In this document: piece by piece, positions 24,878 through 38,345 of the stretch
How the letters are laid out: each line of letters opens with the position of its first letter
How positions within the stretch are numbered: the stretch's first letter is position 1
Assembly (NCBI GenBank): GCA_015179025.1
Contig: WHUX01000007.1
Coordinates: 124,001 to 188,000, forward strand
Direction: 5' to 3'
DNA: 64,000 nucleotides
Origin: Terfezia claveryi
Taxonomy: Eukaryota > Ascomycota > Pezizomycetes > Pezizales > Pezizaceae
The notes under the pieces: generated by a model
Told to the model about the DNA's origin: nothing
What the model saw: the letters and a program-made list of their open reading frames with translations, nothing else
Databases searched by the model: none
Program-made: the position numbers and the translations under genes

Positions 24878-27610
24878 AGGAAGGGGCGGGAGGCCCTATG
24901 AGTTGGTAGTTGTCGGTTGGTTTATGTCTGCTTTTGTGGTTTTATCTTGTCACGATTTATAGCACGCATGCATGCACTGAATTAGGGGGGGAAGGGTGAA
25001 CCAATGGACAAGTAATGAGATGATTGAGGGATTCAGATGGTGCTATTGGTTACCTCTGGAATTACCCTGAGCCTCAATAGTAAGTGAACATCCGCTCGGA
25101 GTGGGCGAAACCAACTCAGCTCAGCTGACTAAGATATATACCTCGTTCTCTATACCATATGATCTTTGCATTGTTACAGTTCAAATTTGCCGGCAGGATA
25201 TATGACATTGGTATATTAGATGTGATGTGTAACTTATATTGTGGTCTATCTTGACTGTGCCGTGTTGTGTCAGAGTTGAGCGTCTATGCAGATTAGAGTA
25301 ATATATATGTCAATCAATACATATTGCAAAAGCAATATAAGTAATTATAATCCGCTGCACCTTCGTTGATTCAGCGAATTCGAACACTTCTCTTAGTCTG
25401 TACGGCACAACTTAGACTAGTGAGCATGCAACGGGTATTGTGAATTGCATATGTGAGTAATATCGGGAGGTTTAAGTTATCGGGCAATGATGGGAACTGT
25501 TATCGATATTGAGGAATATATTACCCACTTTATTTTATGGAGCGGAGTTTATATATATTATATATTTATAAGTAAGTATATTTATATATGTAGACATGCG
25601 CACCTTCAACATTCCGTTGCAAAACCAAGGCCCGTTGGGTCTGTCTTTGTTACTTACCCAGAACTATGGTTTCATGAATTCGAACGGTCAAGGTCATGAG
25701 GGAATTCCATATATTGCCCAAACAGGTAGTGCCAGTAGCGGGTCGTTAGCCTCGCGAATAGTGATATTGCTGCACTACAGTAACAGGCCAGTACTCTATA
25801 CGTATACGCGTCCTAGTCTCAAGTCAAAAGCCCAAGGAGCGAAGTCATAGGGGGGGCAGTGATTAAATACAAGGGAGGCAGGGCTGAACGAGCCCGAGGC
25901 CTGTTAATAAGTGGTATTGCCCTTACCTTCCACAACTTCCATGAGTCACAGGTATATGGAACTCTCGACGGGCCAACGTTAACCTGGTTAGATTATGATC
26001 AACTAACACATGCAACGTCATTTTATGAGGCTGTAGGTTCTACATTCTACTTTGCAGAACTCTACCCAACCTGAATCCACGGAGGGCGACACGCCAGCGG
26101 ACACCCAGTTGGAGTGATTAGCACAAGACAATCCGTACGAACGCCGACCAGGGCTCTTATGAGCTGGCTCAAGTGGATGAGTGAGGTGGCCAGACGCACA
26201 GGTTGGGAGAGTTGGCTTGCGTGGACACGGAGGCTTTGCTCTCTGGTTGTTCGCCAATGTAACTGGATCGCCTCGGGCTGCATTTACGATCATTCACCTA
26301 GAGCTCGTATAAACCAACGATGCTAATATTCTATAAGTGAATAATATGTCTCCGTCAGCAAACGCTCCTGTCAAGGCTGCCTTGTCTTGCAATCGACAAT
26401 ATGACTATATATATATATATATCTCGAAGTGGATCTCGGATCGGGAGTTGCATAAATTAATATCAGAGCCTATCATATTATTATGCCTTACCTAACATGG
26501 CATGGTAGTTGGGAATAAGTAAGTAGTAAGCTCCGCATAAGACAATTCTCTCCGTGGTCAGTTGTCAGCTCGTCCTACCCTGGCTGCTTGCGTGGGGGGC
26601 CTAAGGCTAATCTATAAGCTTTTTTGTCAACCGAAAAGTCGTCGGAATCGAGAATTGAATTTTCCCGATCGATATATATGTTACAGTCTCGGAAGAGGCT
26701 AATATATGAAAAACGAGAAGAAAAAAATTAAGAATAAGGAATTAACTTTTACTTATTTCGCGCAACATCCAGGCCTTGATGGCAGACCTTGGGCTAAATT
26801 AACGCCGTCACACATGTCGATGCATGTGGGGTGTGTGATAACTTGCCAGTTTTAGTTGCACTGAACATTTTTTTGTGTGTGACGTGAAGACCTGCGAGAC
26901 GGTGTTTTGTCTGCGCAGAGCTACCTAAGCACTAGCACTGGCCAAGCAAAATCCGGCGAACAAGAGCCTTGCCTCGCTTGTTGCGGCGATGGAAAGACAG
27001 GGGCCTTGTTCGCCAGATGTTGCGGTAACCTACTCTACTTGTAACATTTGTCGGCCTGTGCAGGGGAGCTTGTTATGTGAATTGAAGGATAAATTATCTG
27101 TGGAGGAAAGTATAAGCGGAGGTGGGCGAATATAAAGTTACTGGAAATACCTTTAGATTTTTGCATGTGGCATTGGAGATAAACTGATGCCAAGCTTGAG
27201 GCACGTGTTCAGGGTAATTTCCCACTTCCAACGAATGAGTGCTACATACTGCTTGTTGGGGTCACCAGGTCATTGTCACCTAATAGACCTACAGTATTAG
27301 TTTTTTATGTTTTTTTTTTTTCCCCTTAGTATTACCATTTCCCTTGTAACTTTTACGGAGCACTAATGCTGAGATATAGTGCCACTGGTGAAACTTCTAC
27401 TCTAGTAAGCTAAGCTAAGCTCCAAAAACCTTGGGGTTGGTTTTTCGCGAGTTCGAAAAATTCGGCAAATAATCTCCCCCTTCAGTCAGTCGTGTTAGGT
27501 TTTTTTTTTAATTTTTTTTTAAATTTTTAATTTTAGTTTTTAAAACACGGATCCGTGCACGCGGGTATATATGATATGTATGAATGTATGTATGTGCATT
27601 GTATGTATGG

Positions 27611-27647
27611 AATGGTATGGTATGGTATGGTATGGTATGGTATGGTA
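27611..27647. repeat. (TATGG)n pentanucleotide microsatellite
   Basis: About seven contiguous copies of the 5-bp unit, directly after an interrupted TATG-rich stretch beginning near 27573. Confidence 0.9.
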
Positions 27648-27714
27648 GTGCGGAGTACCGCTATCATATTTCTGTAATTTCCAATCCCCTCAAATTTCGG
27701 TTTAGCCCTTCCAA

Positions 27715-28377
27715 TTTTTTTTTTTTTTTTTTTTTCTCTCTCTCTCTCTCTCGGGGTTGGTGGGAGAGGTTGGGGGGGTGGAAAACCCCATCTCAACTCT
27801 TGATTCCTTTTTTTTTTTTTTTTTTTTTTAAAAAAAATTTAGAAAAGCCTAAAAAAAGAGAGGAAAAAAAAAAAAAAAAAAAAATGCAATTTATATCAGA
27901 AAGTTCACACGACATGATTTATAAACCAAAAAAAAAAAAAAAAAAAAAAGCCCCTTTGGATGGTTAGAAAAATGTAGATCTTGTGTCCCCGGGGCCGCGC
28001 GCCCCCAATGAGTTTCGCGTTGTGGACATCTCGAATGTGGAACTGTCATTGGATAACCACCCCCCCAAAAAAAAACAAAAAAAACAAAGGTCTTGAACCT
28101 CCTATTTTATGCATATTTTGCTTTTTAATTTTCTTATTGATAGTGGGCAGCAGTGCTGGTCAAATTTTGGTTATGGAGCGAGCTGCGCTGCAATCCATGT
28201 TACTCCGTATTTAACATGTTCCACCCCCCACCACCTTCCCCCCCCTCCTTCCCGGGGGCTATCGATATGGCTTTCTTTCAGCTAAAAAGCTTCACACGCC
28301 ATGCCTCGGCTTCGAACCTTGAGCTCTGACCACCTGTTTGATGATTGCTGGAATAAAAAAAAAAAAAAAAAAAAAAA
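27715..28377. repeat. Cluster of five 21-23-nt A or T homopolymers
   Basis: T21 at 27715-27735 runs into (CT)n to 27752. T22 lies at 27808-27829 followed by A8, then A21 at 27864-27884, A22 at 27928-27949 and A23 at 28355-28377. The similar lengths and tight spacing are unusual for the window. The long open frame through this stretch is low-complexity and not a gene. Confidence 0.85.
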
Positions 28378-30120
28378 GGGATGAAAGTGAGAAACCATGT
28401 GTTGACAGGGTTCAAGTGGATCCAAGTCACGGTACCTACCATGGCGTTAGTGGGTTCAAACTTTTTGAGAACAATCCCAGAGCCTGTTATGGTTGCCACT
28501 ACCGTGGCAGCGGTTGTGATTCAGCAAGATTGTTAGGTTGAGAACCCCCCCCCTTCCTCCCCCTTGAGACAGTTTATTGGAAGTGGATTCTCTGTCTCTG
28601 CAAGCTCGACTCGGAACCCACTTGTATGTGGATCCGGCTTATACCTAAGTTGTCTCTGGTAATACGATGTTGGTTTAGGTTATATTATCTCAGGTCGGTA
28701 AGCTCCACGCGCGTGCAACGTTCCCATGGGTTGGGGTAATTGATATGTATGTTTTAATGTCAACGTTACCGGTATATGCATCTGTCTGACTGAGAAGTAC
28801 CTACTGTGTAAATTATGTCGTATGCGGTCAAGTGCCGGATGGACCACCTCTCTACAGGCCTAGCCAGCCTCGTGCATAATCCTCACCGTTTGATATCACA
28901 TCAATAAAACTATGATAGTGCAGAGAAAAACATATCTGGTCTTAGCTTAAATAAAGCGATCCTCCGCTGGACTTGCATCTCATGATCAGGCAATAGTGGA
29001 GCCCCGATAGTCTGCCAACATATGATTTGCCTGAGTTGGGATCGCCAGCGGTATAAGGGTCTTGGTACGAGATCAGGTAGGTACTTGTAATTACCCATAT
29101 ACATACGGTATACCACCCCTTGCACCGATATCCCTTGGGAATTTCCCCCTGCAGAGTTGTGGTCTTATATCCAACACAGCGGCCTGCTGGTGTCATCGGG
29201 TATAACGAAGGGCCATCCAAAAGTCTTAAGATATTCAATTAGCGTCTCATGACCAAATGAAGGTCTCTGCAGGACGGCACGAGAACATTTGAATAAGTTC
29301 TCAAAATGCCCTTTCGAGATGTAAATGGTTACTGGTACACTTTCAAAAGAGATATGCACCACATCATATGTAGTCGCCTTTGATGAGGCACAATACACAA
29401 CAGACGCACCGTTCAATCCAATAAACTCCCATCCCCCCGCAATGTTCTAACCATTTTCCTCACGCCTACACCACTGCATACTGACGTATCATTATGAGAG
29501 CATCTATATTCCTGATTCGACAAAATGCCTGGACTCGTCAATAATGCGGCTAACAGTCTGACAAGGGTTCTCGATTGTTGACCATTAGCAATAAATATAC
29601 ACGCCATATGCGTAGCAAGCAATCGTTCATCTCTCCTTCCCCATGGCCACTTGCAGTTGCAGTTGCAGCTGCAGCAGGGAATCGGAGTGGAGGGCCAGCG
29701 TTAGCGTACGGTAACTGGATCTATTCCTGTGTGAGTGAGTTGGAGGGGGGTGTGTGTGTGTGTATGGGAGCCCTCTCTATAAATGAAAAGCAAGTATGGA
29801 ACTAAGTTATGGAGTCAACACATGTCAGTTTGTTTCGAATTTTTGTGGTGTACAGTACCACCTCTTTTTTCAAATCTTGAGACGGTACTAAATATGTGGG
29901 GTCGATATTCGACTCCCTGGGCTGGGTTTTGTCGATCATGTCACTACCCAGCCGCGAGACTTTTATTGCAGGCAGGCAAATTTGAGGCGTGGATGCTTGC
30001 GAGCGATGCTTGCGAGCGATGCATATGACTCGATAGTTCTCTCTCCTTTGTTACTCTTTGATAGCACCTAGAAATTTGCTTCTTTTGGGTTCACAAAGTT
30101 GCGTTGATCACCGCCATGAC

Positions 30121-30178
30121 CTTGTTGCACTTTGTTGTCCTTGTTGCCCTTGTTGCCCTTGTTGCCCTTGTTGCCCTT
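30121..30178. repeat. TTGTTGCCC minisatellite
   Basis: Nine-base unit repeated about five times, the first copies imperfect (TTGTTGCAC, TTGTTGTCC) and the later ones exact. Confidence 0.85.
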
Positions 30179-30593
30179 CTGCTGCCCCCCCGGCTGCCTG
30201 CTCGTTCAAGGCTTAGGAGAAGAGTGCGAAATGTCGGCGATGATTAATTATAATTATCCTGATACGCTGCGCCCGGCCACTCACGGCTTTCTGCATCGGC
30301 TGCATGCAAGTTGGCAGGCAAGATTAATGCAAGCTGAAACAGAAAACTTGCCTCGAGGGCTACGCTACCGGTATCTTATCCAACGCAAGCACAGTCAGGT
30401 TATGCAGGGTATATATATATTACAAGGGGGGGAAGTTGACAAATGATTGCTCACTCAGCTCAGTTTTACTATAAGAAGGGTACGGGGGTACTGAGACCTT
30501 ATCATGCATATGAATTCGTTTTTTTTTTTTTTTTTCTGTGCTGCGTAGCTTACTTATTAGAAAGAACAACAGTTTCTTCGAAATTAGTCTGAT

Positions 30594-30623
30594 CATACAT
30601 ACATACATACATACATACATACA
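30594..30623. repeat. (ACAT)n microsatellite
   Basis: About seven tandem tetranucleotide copies, shortly after a T17 run at 30519-30535. Confidence 0.9.
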
Positions 30624-31197
30624 CAGGTAGTATATAAATCTAAGCGCGGGTGTGTGCTTAGAAACGATTCACCGGCATCTTCCTGGAGACCGCGTCACCA
30701 CCGTATCTCACCGCATGACGAAGGTGGTGGTGTAACCAGTCCTCTACTCACTTTTGTTTACCTATGACAGGAGCGGTACTCCAGCCCACTCCCCAGTCCA
30801 GAGTACAATATTAGTCTACCTAGTATCACCAAGCAGCCGGGACTGAGGGGAAGAATCGAGGCATAGGATGCTGAATCAAACGGTGACTTGGATGGTTGAG
30901 TGGAGTCAACAGTCGCTTCGCATCCCCCCAGGCGGCCGTCGACTAACCTTACCCTGTAGATAACCCAGTTCTGCTCTGTAACGCATGGCCCACATGCGCA
31001 GTAACGCCCCCCCCCCCACACACACACAAATATCCTTGGCCATAGCGGGGGCGGGGAACGTTCGGTTCGTTTGACGAATCGAACAAGCGAATTCCTCCAT
31101 CTTACAGTACGTGCTCGAGTATATAAACAAACCCCAAATCTTACTTAACCCTGCATGTGCAGCGCAGACTCTTGCAAAACTGAGAAATCACCTACCT

Positions 31198-31500
31198 AAC
31201 CTACCTACCTACCTACCTACCTGCCTGCCTGCCTCCCTGCACATGCATGACCGCCTTACAGGCATTTACTTTCTGCGTGGTGGCTTTTTCATCACGGCGT
31301 TATGCGGTATCAAGAGTAGGTACTTACAGAGTCAATTTCACATCTTTAGTCGGATTTGAAATTTACTGGAGAAGTACGCTCCACATCCTGCCTCGTGCGT
31401 CTGCAAGTGTGGTAATACTACCGTACATATATTTGTACATACATACATACATACGTACATACATACATACATACATACATATATACATACATACATACGG
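31198..31500. repeat. Compound CCTA/CCTG and ACAT microsatellites
   Basis: A CCTA array passes into CCTG at about 31198-31237. After roughly 190 bp of unique sequence an interrupted ACAT array covers about 31431-31498, with GTAC and ATAT interruptions. Confidence 0.85.
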
Positions 31501-32169
31501 ATGGTATATACATACGCGGCACGTGGGACGTGAGACAGGATAGAAGTAATACTGATCAAATTCATGTAGCGTACAAATACTTCTGTACAACAAAGGAAGG
31601 AAAAAAAAAAAATTATGCAACGGCTCGATCGATCTCGCGCGGGATTTCATATTCCTAGTCGAATCGAACCATCTTGCTTATGATCCCCTCCATAGACTTT
31701 TACTCGGCTGTTTTTTTTTCTGTTCATGCCTAATGAAAGCGCAAGGCCGGACATAAGTACACGCTTGCAAAGTTGGCAACCGTAGCTCCTCCCTCGATAC
31801 TTGTACTGTAGGTGGGATGGATGTTTCTAGAGATACATGCATGCATTCATACGTGAGAAGCCGTCTGGGAAGGCCATCTATGATTAGCATTTTTCAATGG
31901 AAGCCCGCGTGGCGGCATGCGACAAATATTGAATGGCTTAGCAGCTGTGGTCGATGTATAAGAGTAGTTTGGCACAGGTCAGGGTAACTCGAGAGGTTGT
32001 GTATGGATGCCCGTATTTTGTAGAAGAAGTGGCTTGCTCTGGCAAGCTAAGGAGGGGCATTAGCATAAGACTAGGGGTACACTGCCTGTTCTAGCAATCG
32101 TAATCACCAGAAACATGCTCTAAAATTATCATCACTACATTTACACAGCCCGTGAAGTACCATAAATTG

Positions 32170-32193
32170 AAAAAAAAAAAAAAAAAAAAAAAA
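32170..32193. repeat. A24 homopolymer 3' of NUP188
   Basis: Twenty-four A on the plus strand, 43 bp beyond the NUP188 stop codon (poly-T in the sense of that gene). Confidence 0.85.
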
Positions 32194-32235
32194 CTGATAT
32201 CATGCTTGGCAAAATAACCCAAATAATTCACCTCG

Positions 32236-35200
32236 CTAACGCTTCTCCGCCTCACCAATTACCACGGTCAACAACTTCCGTAACACTTCCATCTCCTTAA
32301 TGACCTTCTCCACCAATTTACTCACATCACCCTTCTCCTTAGGCTCTTCCACAGCAGAGTTCTCATCCTCCTCCTCCAGTGTAGTCGGTACTACTAAACT
32401 AGCAAGGTAATTCTTGTGGTTCAGCAGATATTCCACTCCCTCCAACACTGTACCTTTGTCAAACCGTATACCATCAACCGTAATTGCGTTTGACTCTCCA
32501 AAAACTGAATGCAACTGTCCTGAGATTCCACCTGTAAGGCCAATAGAATTTCCCATCTCTGTGTCCTCCCCATTCCCAAGAGGTTTTGTCTTGGGGGACG
32601 GGATACTAACACCCCATGATCGAAGGATTTCTAGTATCCCGACTAAGGTACTTGTTTCCCGCACACCAGGTAGGGTGATCGCGTTACCCTGTTGATGCCA
32701 TGACTCCACAAGTCCTTCAATTTGGCGACCAAAGAAGCTCAGAAACTGAACAACGTCTGGACCAATACGAGGCCCAATAGCTGAGAGGAGGTTCACTAGG
32801 ATTGGGAGTAAGCCACGTGCCCAAATGTTATGCAGCCTCGGAAAATGCACTGGGTTATTGAGGCCAGAAGTCATAAGATTGCTGATTGTATGGCTCAGGC
32901 TGGAAGTTACCAAGAGGCCTAGTATGCGTTCCACAGCCAATTGCTCGGCTAATAACGGAACGTAGCTGAGCTCGAGAAGGAATAGTACAGCCAATTCTCC
33001 ATAAACTGGATCATTGTACCCATTTTGTGGGACTCCAATCTGCTCTGCCCAACTATAAAGTGTTGTCGCCGCCCTAATGGTACATTGTTCACCAATATGC
33101 ATACCAAGGCCAGAATGGATGACTTCAATCCCTTTCAGCCTTAAACTGGCTTGTAGTATTCCGGTAATCAGTGCTATATCCTCAGGATTGGTGGTCTCAG
33201 GATTGCTTTGAGCGGCCTGGGCAAGGTCTTTGAACCCTTGCGCAACGGTGAGGTCAAGCATATCGAGTATAATGTAGCATACCGCAACAGGTACTGCCTC
33301 AGTCCTGCTTTGCTGCGCCACCAACGCCATGTATGCGATCCTCAATAGCGAACGGAAATATGGAATATCCTCACCAGTACTTAAGGCCTTTCGGAAGTCT
33401 GTTTTCTCATATAAGATGGCTTTCCAGACACTCTTCAACACCCCTTCATAGAGTACCCCCGTATCAGGCTTTATTGGCTTTTGAGATAATTTCCGCATAA
33501 CGATGAATGCAAACTCAGCCCTTTCGGTGTGAATTATTTTTGTTATGCCTGGAGGAAGCTGCCCTACTTCAGTGTTTGCCGTCAGGCAGCTTTCAACAAC
33601 CCCAATTAGGGATTTGGATAGATCAGCATTCTGCAAAGCTAGGGGACAGAGTTCCAGGGCGAGTAGTCTCCATGCCCTCATCAGCACCTGCAATGCGATA
33701 TCCATTAGCTTGCAATCTCTCTCCCTACGTTTGCGATCCCTCATGTTATAGGGGATGTTACATACCACTTGACTATCAATCAAACTGAGATTTATATTAG
33801 CTAGCTCAACCTCCTCCTTGTAACCCTTACTATCCCCATTGGAGTTTGTTCTCGTCCTCCGGGCACCATTGTCTTCCCAGAACTTGTCAAATCCAAGCAA
33901 CTGTCCAGCCAATTCCAGGTCGTATAGGTATCCAGGGCCATATACTTTCTTCTTCAGCTTCGTCTTCTTCAATTTCATGAGGCCAAGTCCAGGCCACTTG
34001 ATGCCGAAATTTTTCTCGAGTTGACCATGTAAGGAGCGTCTGTAATTCGTAATACGCACCCCATGATTGAAATAATACTTCAGGGTTTTCGTATTCAGAA
34101 GCTGAGAGATGAAGCCAGGTTCATGGCGTGAGGAAGAAGAGCGCTTGGTATGAATAAACATAGCAATGATCTGTGCTATGTAAGCAACCGCTGCCACCTT
34201 ATTTGCCTTTGTTGTGAGGACTTCCTTGGCGTCTTGGGGTTGGAACTCCTCATTAAATGTTTCTATGTATTTCATCAAGCCAGGGATAAACTTTGGGTGC
34301 TGGCCCAAATCTTCCATTGCAAGACTCCAATAGTTCTGACTAAGGGCCACTGCCTCAAGCATAGAAAGAGCGTGCTCAGGCTGTATATTGATCAATTCGG
34401 GGTTAGAGAGCGCATCCAGAGCGACCGTTAGGATAGATCTGGGTTTTTTGCCATCGGCAGGTATCGTGTGATTGTCTTTTCCGCCGAAACGACCCATCAA
34501 AGTCTCACCTCGGAGCAACAGTATAGACAACCCCTGTTGCTTGTTGCTCACAACTGCAGCGATAAAATTAAAAATCGCGGTTTCGAGCTGGAGATCGTGT
34601 GTTGGTGAATCAAGCCCTGCCAACATCTGTGTGAACGCATTTGCACATTCAGTTCCAAGATGACCCAGAAGAGATGGGGGTTCAGGTGAAGATTGGTTTG
34701 AGCCTGACACCACAACTATTGCCTCAAGTAGGTCCACGGCTGGGAGTCTAAAGCGTTCGTGCACTCCGTAGATCTTTGCTATCGAAGATGATATTTTATA
34801 CAGCTCATTTTCGAGTTGTGAGGGCGGGAGCCTATTATTACAGAGTTAGCATTACCGCTTAAAGACGTATTGATATAGGGCAAACCTGCCCAAGGTACGC
34901 TCTCACTCTCACTAACGTGGCAGCAAACTTCATCGTCCCAGAAACCTGAGCAAACCAGCTCTCTAGTGGTTTGGTGAAAAGAGATGATTCCGGAGTAGCC
35001 ACACCATCCTGGATTGCCCCAATTATGGGCTGAAGAGGCAGGGAATTTGAAGAGTCTGACAGGAAAACCTTTACGATATGCTCGGCAGAGGAAGCGAGAA
35101 TACCTATGACCTTATTGTGGGGATCAGGAGAATCGTCGACACCATACACCACCTCAAGAATTCTCCTTAAGATATTTGCAACCCTTCGACCTGAATGTAG

Positions 35201-38200
35201 CTGTTAGTTAGTGCCGCGCTCATTTCTGTCACATGGTAGGCTTACCAATCTCCATTCTCTCCGCTCCATTTGTGTATTTCCACCCACGATAACTCTCAAA
35301 CAAGTCTACTCCCCAATGTGTCCAACTTTCCAGAATTTCTCTCTGGACTCTGGAACTGACACCCGCTCCTGGCCCTGCTCTTTTGGTTGATACTAACGCA
35401 CTGTTTCCAGCGAGGCCAGATTTTTCCACAGCACCCTTGATACCATCCTCCACAAGGTCTTCGAAGAGCCTCAAGGCAGTACATGTGAAAATATACTCCC
35501 CCTTGACGACTTCAACCTGGTTTGTTATCCTCATGAGCGTGCCTTCTATATTCCCTCGTTGCAGAAGGCTACTTCTCGCAAGATATGGCCAAACTCTGTT
35601 GGGAAGGACTGGCATCAGTGCGTCGACGAAATGTAATCCTGTAGTTATGAATTCAGTGCTATACTCAGTAGAGCTTCCACCGGATGACCGCATCAATTCA
35701 TCCTCCAATAGATCTAAGATCATGCCAATAAAGTCTCGATTCTGCGCTAGTGCATGTGATGACTCTCGCACAAGACCCTCAATTAGTTCTGCTCGGTCCG
35801 CTGAGCTTCCATACAGGGCCAGCGAGCTCGCTAAAATCATTGCTGTATAAATGCCAATTATTTCTCCCACTGCTTCCTTGTTTCCAAGCTCATCAGCAAT
35901 TGCAGCACCCCGCCTACTGAGGGCTTGCCTTGATCCTCCTCCCGCCGAGCCGACAAGTGCGCACTCCAGAACTCGTCCAAAAAAGGTCAGCGCCGAGTAC
36001 GTATGGTCCCACATTACCACAGGTGGTGCAGCCCTGGTGTCGCTTATCACTCTCCCCCTGGTTCCTGGACTCAGGGTAATCCCACCACCACCAATATCAT
36101 CTCCAGTTTCATAGCCCGTCCCCAGCCGGGGAGCGAAGAGGGTCAATTCTTCTACTAGTTCAATGAGAGGGGTATCAGACTCATCAACACTACCAGTGGC
36201 ACTTCCATTTCCATTTTCAATGCTGGCTCTGCTCTCTAGTATTTCGTAACCTGTGAATCCAACAGGTAGGACTTGTGTGTATGTTTCCATGATTGTGAGC
36301 AGCTTGAGTGTGTGTAAGACGTCTGTTCCTAAAGATCGGGTAACTTTCAAAAAAGGCATTGGTTCATAGGGAAAACGAGCTCTGGCCGGAATTAAAACTT
36401 TGTGTAATGCTTCCGTGTCAGACCACCATTTGTCGACAATCTCGCTCATGCTGTTCGCCGGCGACGCACCCTCCTCCTCATCTAGGGATAAGATTTCTTG
36501 TGTGGAGTGTGTGATTTCCCATGCCTCGTTCACGGCAACTTCATTTAGTATCAGTGCCGAGCTCAGGATTCCCTGTGAGAATTTTATAATTTCTGTAGAC
36601 CTTCTGACAAGCGTTGCAAGCACTCCCTTCATCTTCTTTCCGTCCTCTTCAATGGTGATACTCCATGTAATACCACCTTTGCCCTCAACAGCCCCTAGAG
36701 CCACAAGATTCACTATGACCTGAAAGATATTGCAACAATCTATAGCGGTCTTAGCAAGGTAGGCCGCCGTGGTTTTCCCCTGTGGGGAACGGCTGAATAT
36801 CTCGCTCATAGTTGACACGTACAGGTCGGCAACGAAATTCCCGGTTCGTCGACGCTTTGTTGGGGTTGCAAATTGTGATGGTGTAGGCGTAGGTGAATCA
36901 AGATCCTCGATATCAATGTTGAAGACCAAAAGGAACTCCCCTATACGTCTCAATACCAACGACCAGCCAAATACTGCCAAAGAAGCAACTGGATTTCGCG
37001 CATGCGTTGTAAGTACATGTGTGATCTCTATCAGGGCGTTAGACGATTTCAAGAAGAAGTCATTATCTAACAAAACCACGCCTCCGGTGGGTGGCGCGGA
37101 ATTCTCTTTTGTGATAAATGTGAGCATAAATTCGTCAACCTTGTCTAAGCATAGTATCGTAAGAGATAATATAGAGCAAAGGGGCTGGAGGTATGACCTG
37201 AGGTTCTCAATATCAGGTATTTGTTGTGAAGGTGGCTGCAAATCAAGCATTAGCATTGTAAGTAATTTGAGTCGAGAAAGATAAACCTACTGGTTTATCT
37301 TGCTGGAAAAAGGCGGTGTCGTCCATTAGCTTAAACCAACTCGCAGCTACAGTGCCAGTCACTTCCATAGGCCTATAGCATAAGATGAATAATAACTGAA
37401 GAAGGTGAATCGTCTCTAATAAGACCTGGAGAGGGTCAGCTCGATTGTGCAAATTGAGATAAGGCATCGAACAAGGACCAACCTGCTTATCCCATTGAAA
37501 TAACGCCTCCATCCCCTCCGCCGAGCCTTCTAATATTTTATCTTCAATCAACTGTGGGGCCCCCGCATCATTCCCCACCACTCTATTCCTAATGGCTTTT
37601 ATTATCTCTTTCAAAGCATCATTCTCCCCAGTTTTGAGTTCAGAAACCAAACGCCTTCCCACTGGTTTCCATGCATTCCGTTTGGCAAAGCTAGCTCGGA
37701 CTAAATATGTTGCACACTTGACAACATACCGCCTCTCTTGCAGATATATTGCTATCCTTCGCTGCAGAACCTTTTCCTTCTTCTCTTCTGGCGTGTCATT
37801 CTGCCCCGCATTTTTCGTAGCATTGTCGGATCCAAACAGTCCCCCGGCCTGGTCCGCAGTGTGTGAAGTAGATGCCCTGAGTAACGCTACAGATTCCCTC
37901 GCTTGATATTCCAAAATCACAATCCTCAATGCTGTCAATTCTTCAATCTTCAATGATACCGACAACTGAAGAGCTTCCTCTTTGAGATTATTCAATAAGG
38001 GCAACGACCCCAGCTGGTCTGCTGAGTCGAAGTGGATAGCAGCTGTTTTGGACTCGAAATCCTGCTTTGAAGCAGCCGATGGTGGGGGAAATGGCGCATG
38101 TGGGCGAGAGAGGGCCTTGAGATAAGTTGATGAGAGGAGATATTCCGAAAGCACAGTAAAGAGCAATTCAGTATGAACGACGGCCGGGGAAGCTGTTAAA

Positions 38201-38345
38201 CGAGCGAATACTGCCTTCCAGGATCTACTTGGGTTGTCAACCACAGGCGCACCGACCTAGAGGAGGGACGAGAGAAGGGAACTTACGGAAGGGTTTCCCC
38301 ATGCTTGAGAACATCTTCCAGAGGATCCTTGTTTGGCTGGGCCAT
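32236..38345 (-). CDS. NUP188: Nucleoporin Nup188
   Basis: Large alpha-solenoid scaffold nucleoporin of the inner ring of the nuclear pore, partner of Nic96 and the Pom34/Pom152 membrane group. Proposed exons on the minus strand: 38345-38287, 38227-37291, 37235-35246, 35190-34890 and 34831-32236, giving about 1960 residues, in the family's size range. The first exon encodes MAQPNKDPLEDVL and joins to SWKAVFARL. The N-terminal third contains the Nup188-typical helical stretch EEALQLSVSLKIEELTALR. The C-terminal third carries long helices (IGPDVVQFLSFFGRQIEGLV) and the NHKNYLASL motif near the end. The 4/5 junction is uncertain: a GC donor after 34890 gives the smooth reading YLG-LPPSQLENELY, while a GT donor after 34899 keeps the same phase. 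The protein has no FG repeats, as expected. It is divergent from the SET gene. Confidence 0.9.

Larger units (their letters stand above)
23392..32235. other. 8.8-kb gene-poor, simple-repeat-rich region
   Basis: No conserved protein was recognised. It contains a G20 run, a (TATGG)n array, a cluster of five A/T runs of 21-23 nt, several ACAT/CCTA microsatellites and a TTGTTGCCC minisatellite, listed separately. An open minus-strand stretch at about 29165-29430 has a mildly protein-like composition but matches nothing I recognise. One copy of TACTCCGTA lies at 28201-28209. Confidence 0.55.

Noticed and set aside
27584..27967. 127-codon open frame rich in Phe and Lys
   Set aside because: It is made of homopolymer and microsatellite DNA, with no complex sequence.
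35383..36114. Plus-strand open frames over NUP188
   Set aside because: Shadows of the long minus-strand NUP188 exon, Ser/Pro/Arg-rich and without motifs.
38227..38286. A 30-bp intron between NUP188 exons 1 and 2
   Set aside because: Too short for a spliceosomal intron, and it gives the wrong phase. The 59-bp intron ending CAAG at 38228 keeps frame and yields SWKAVFARL.
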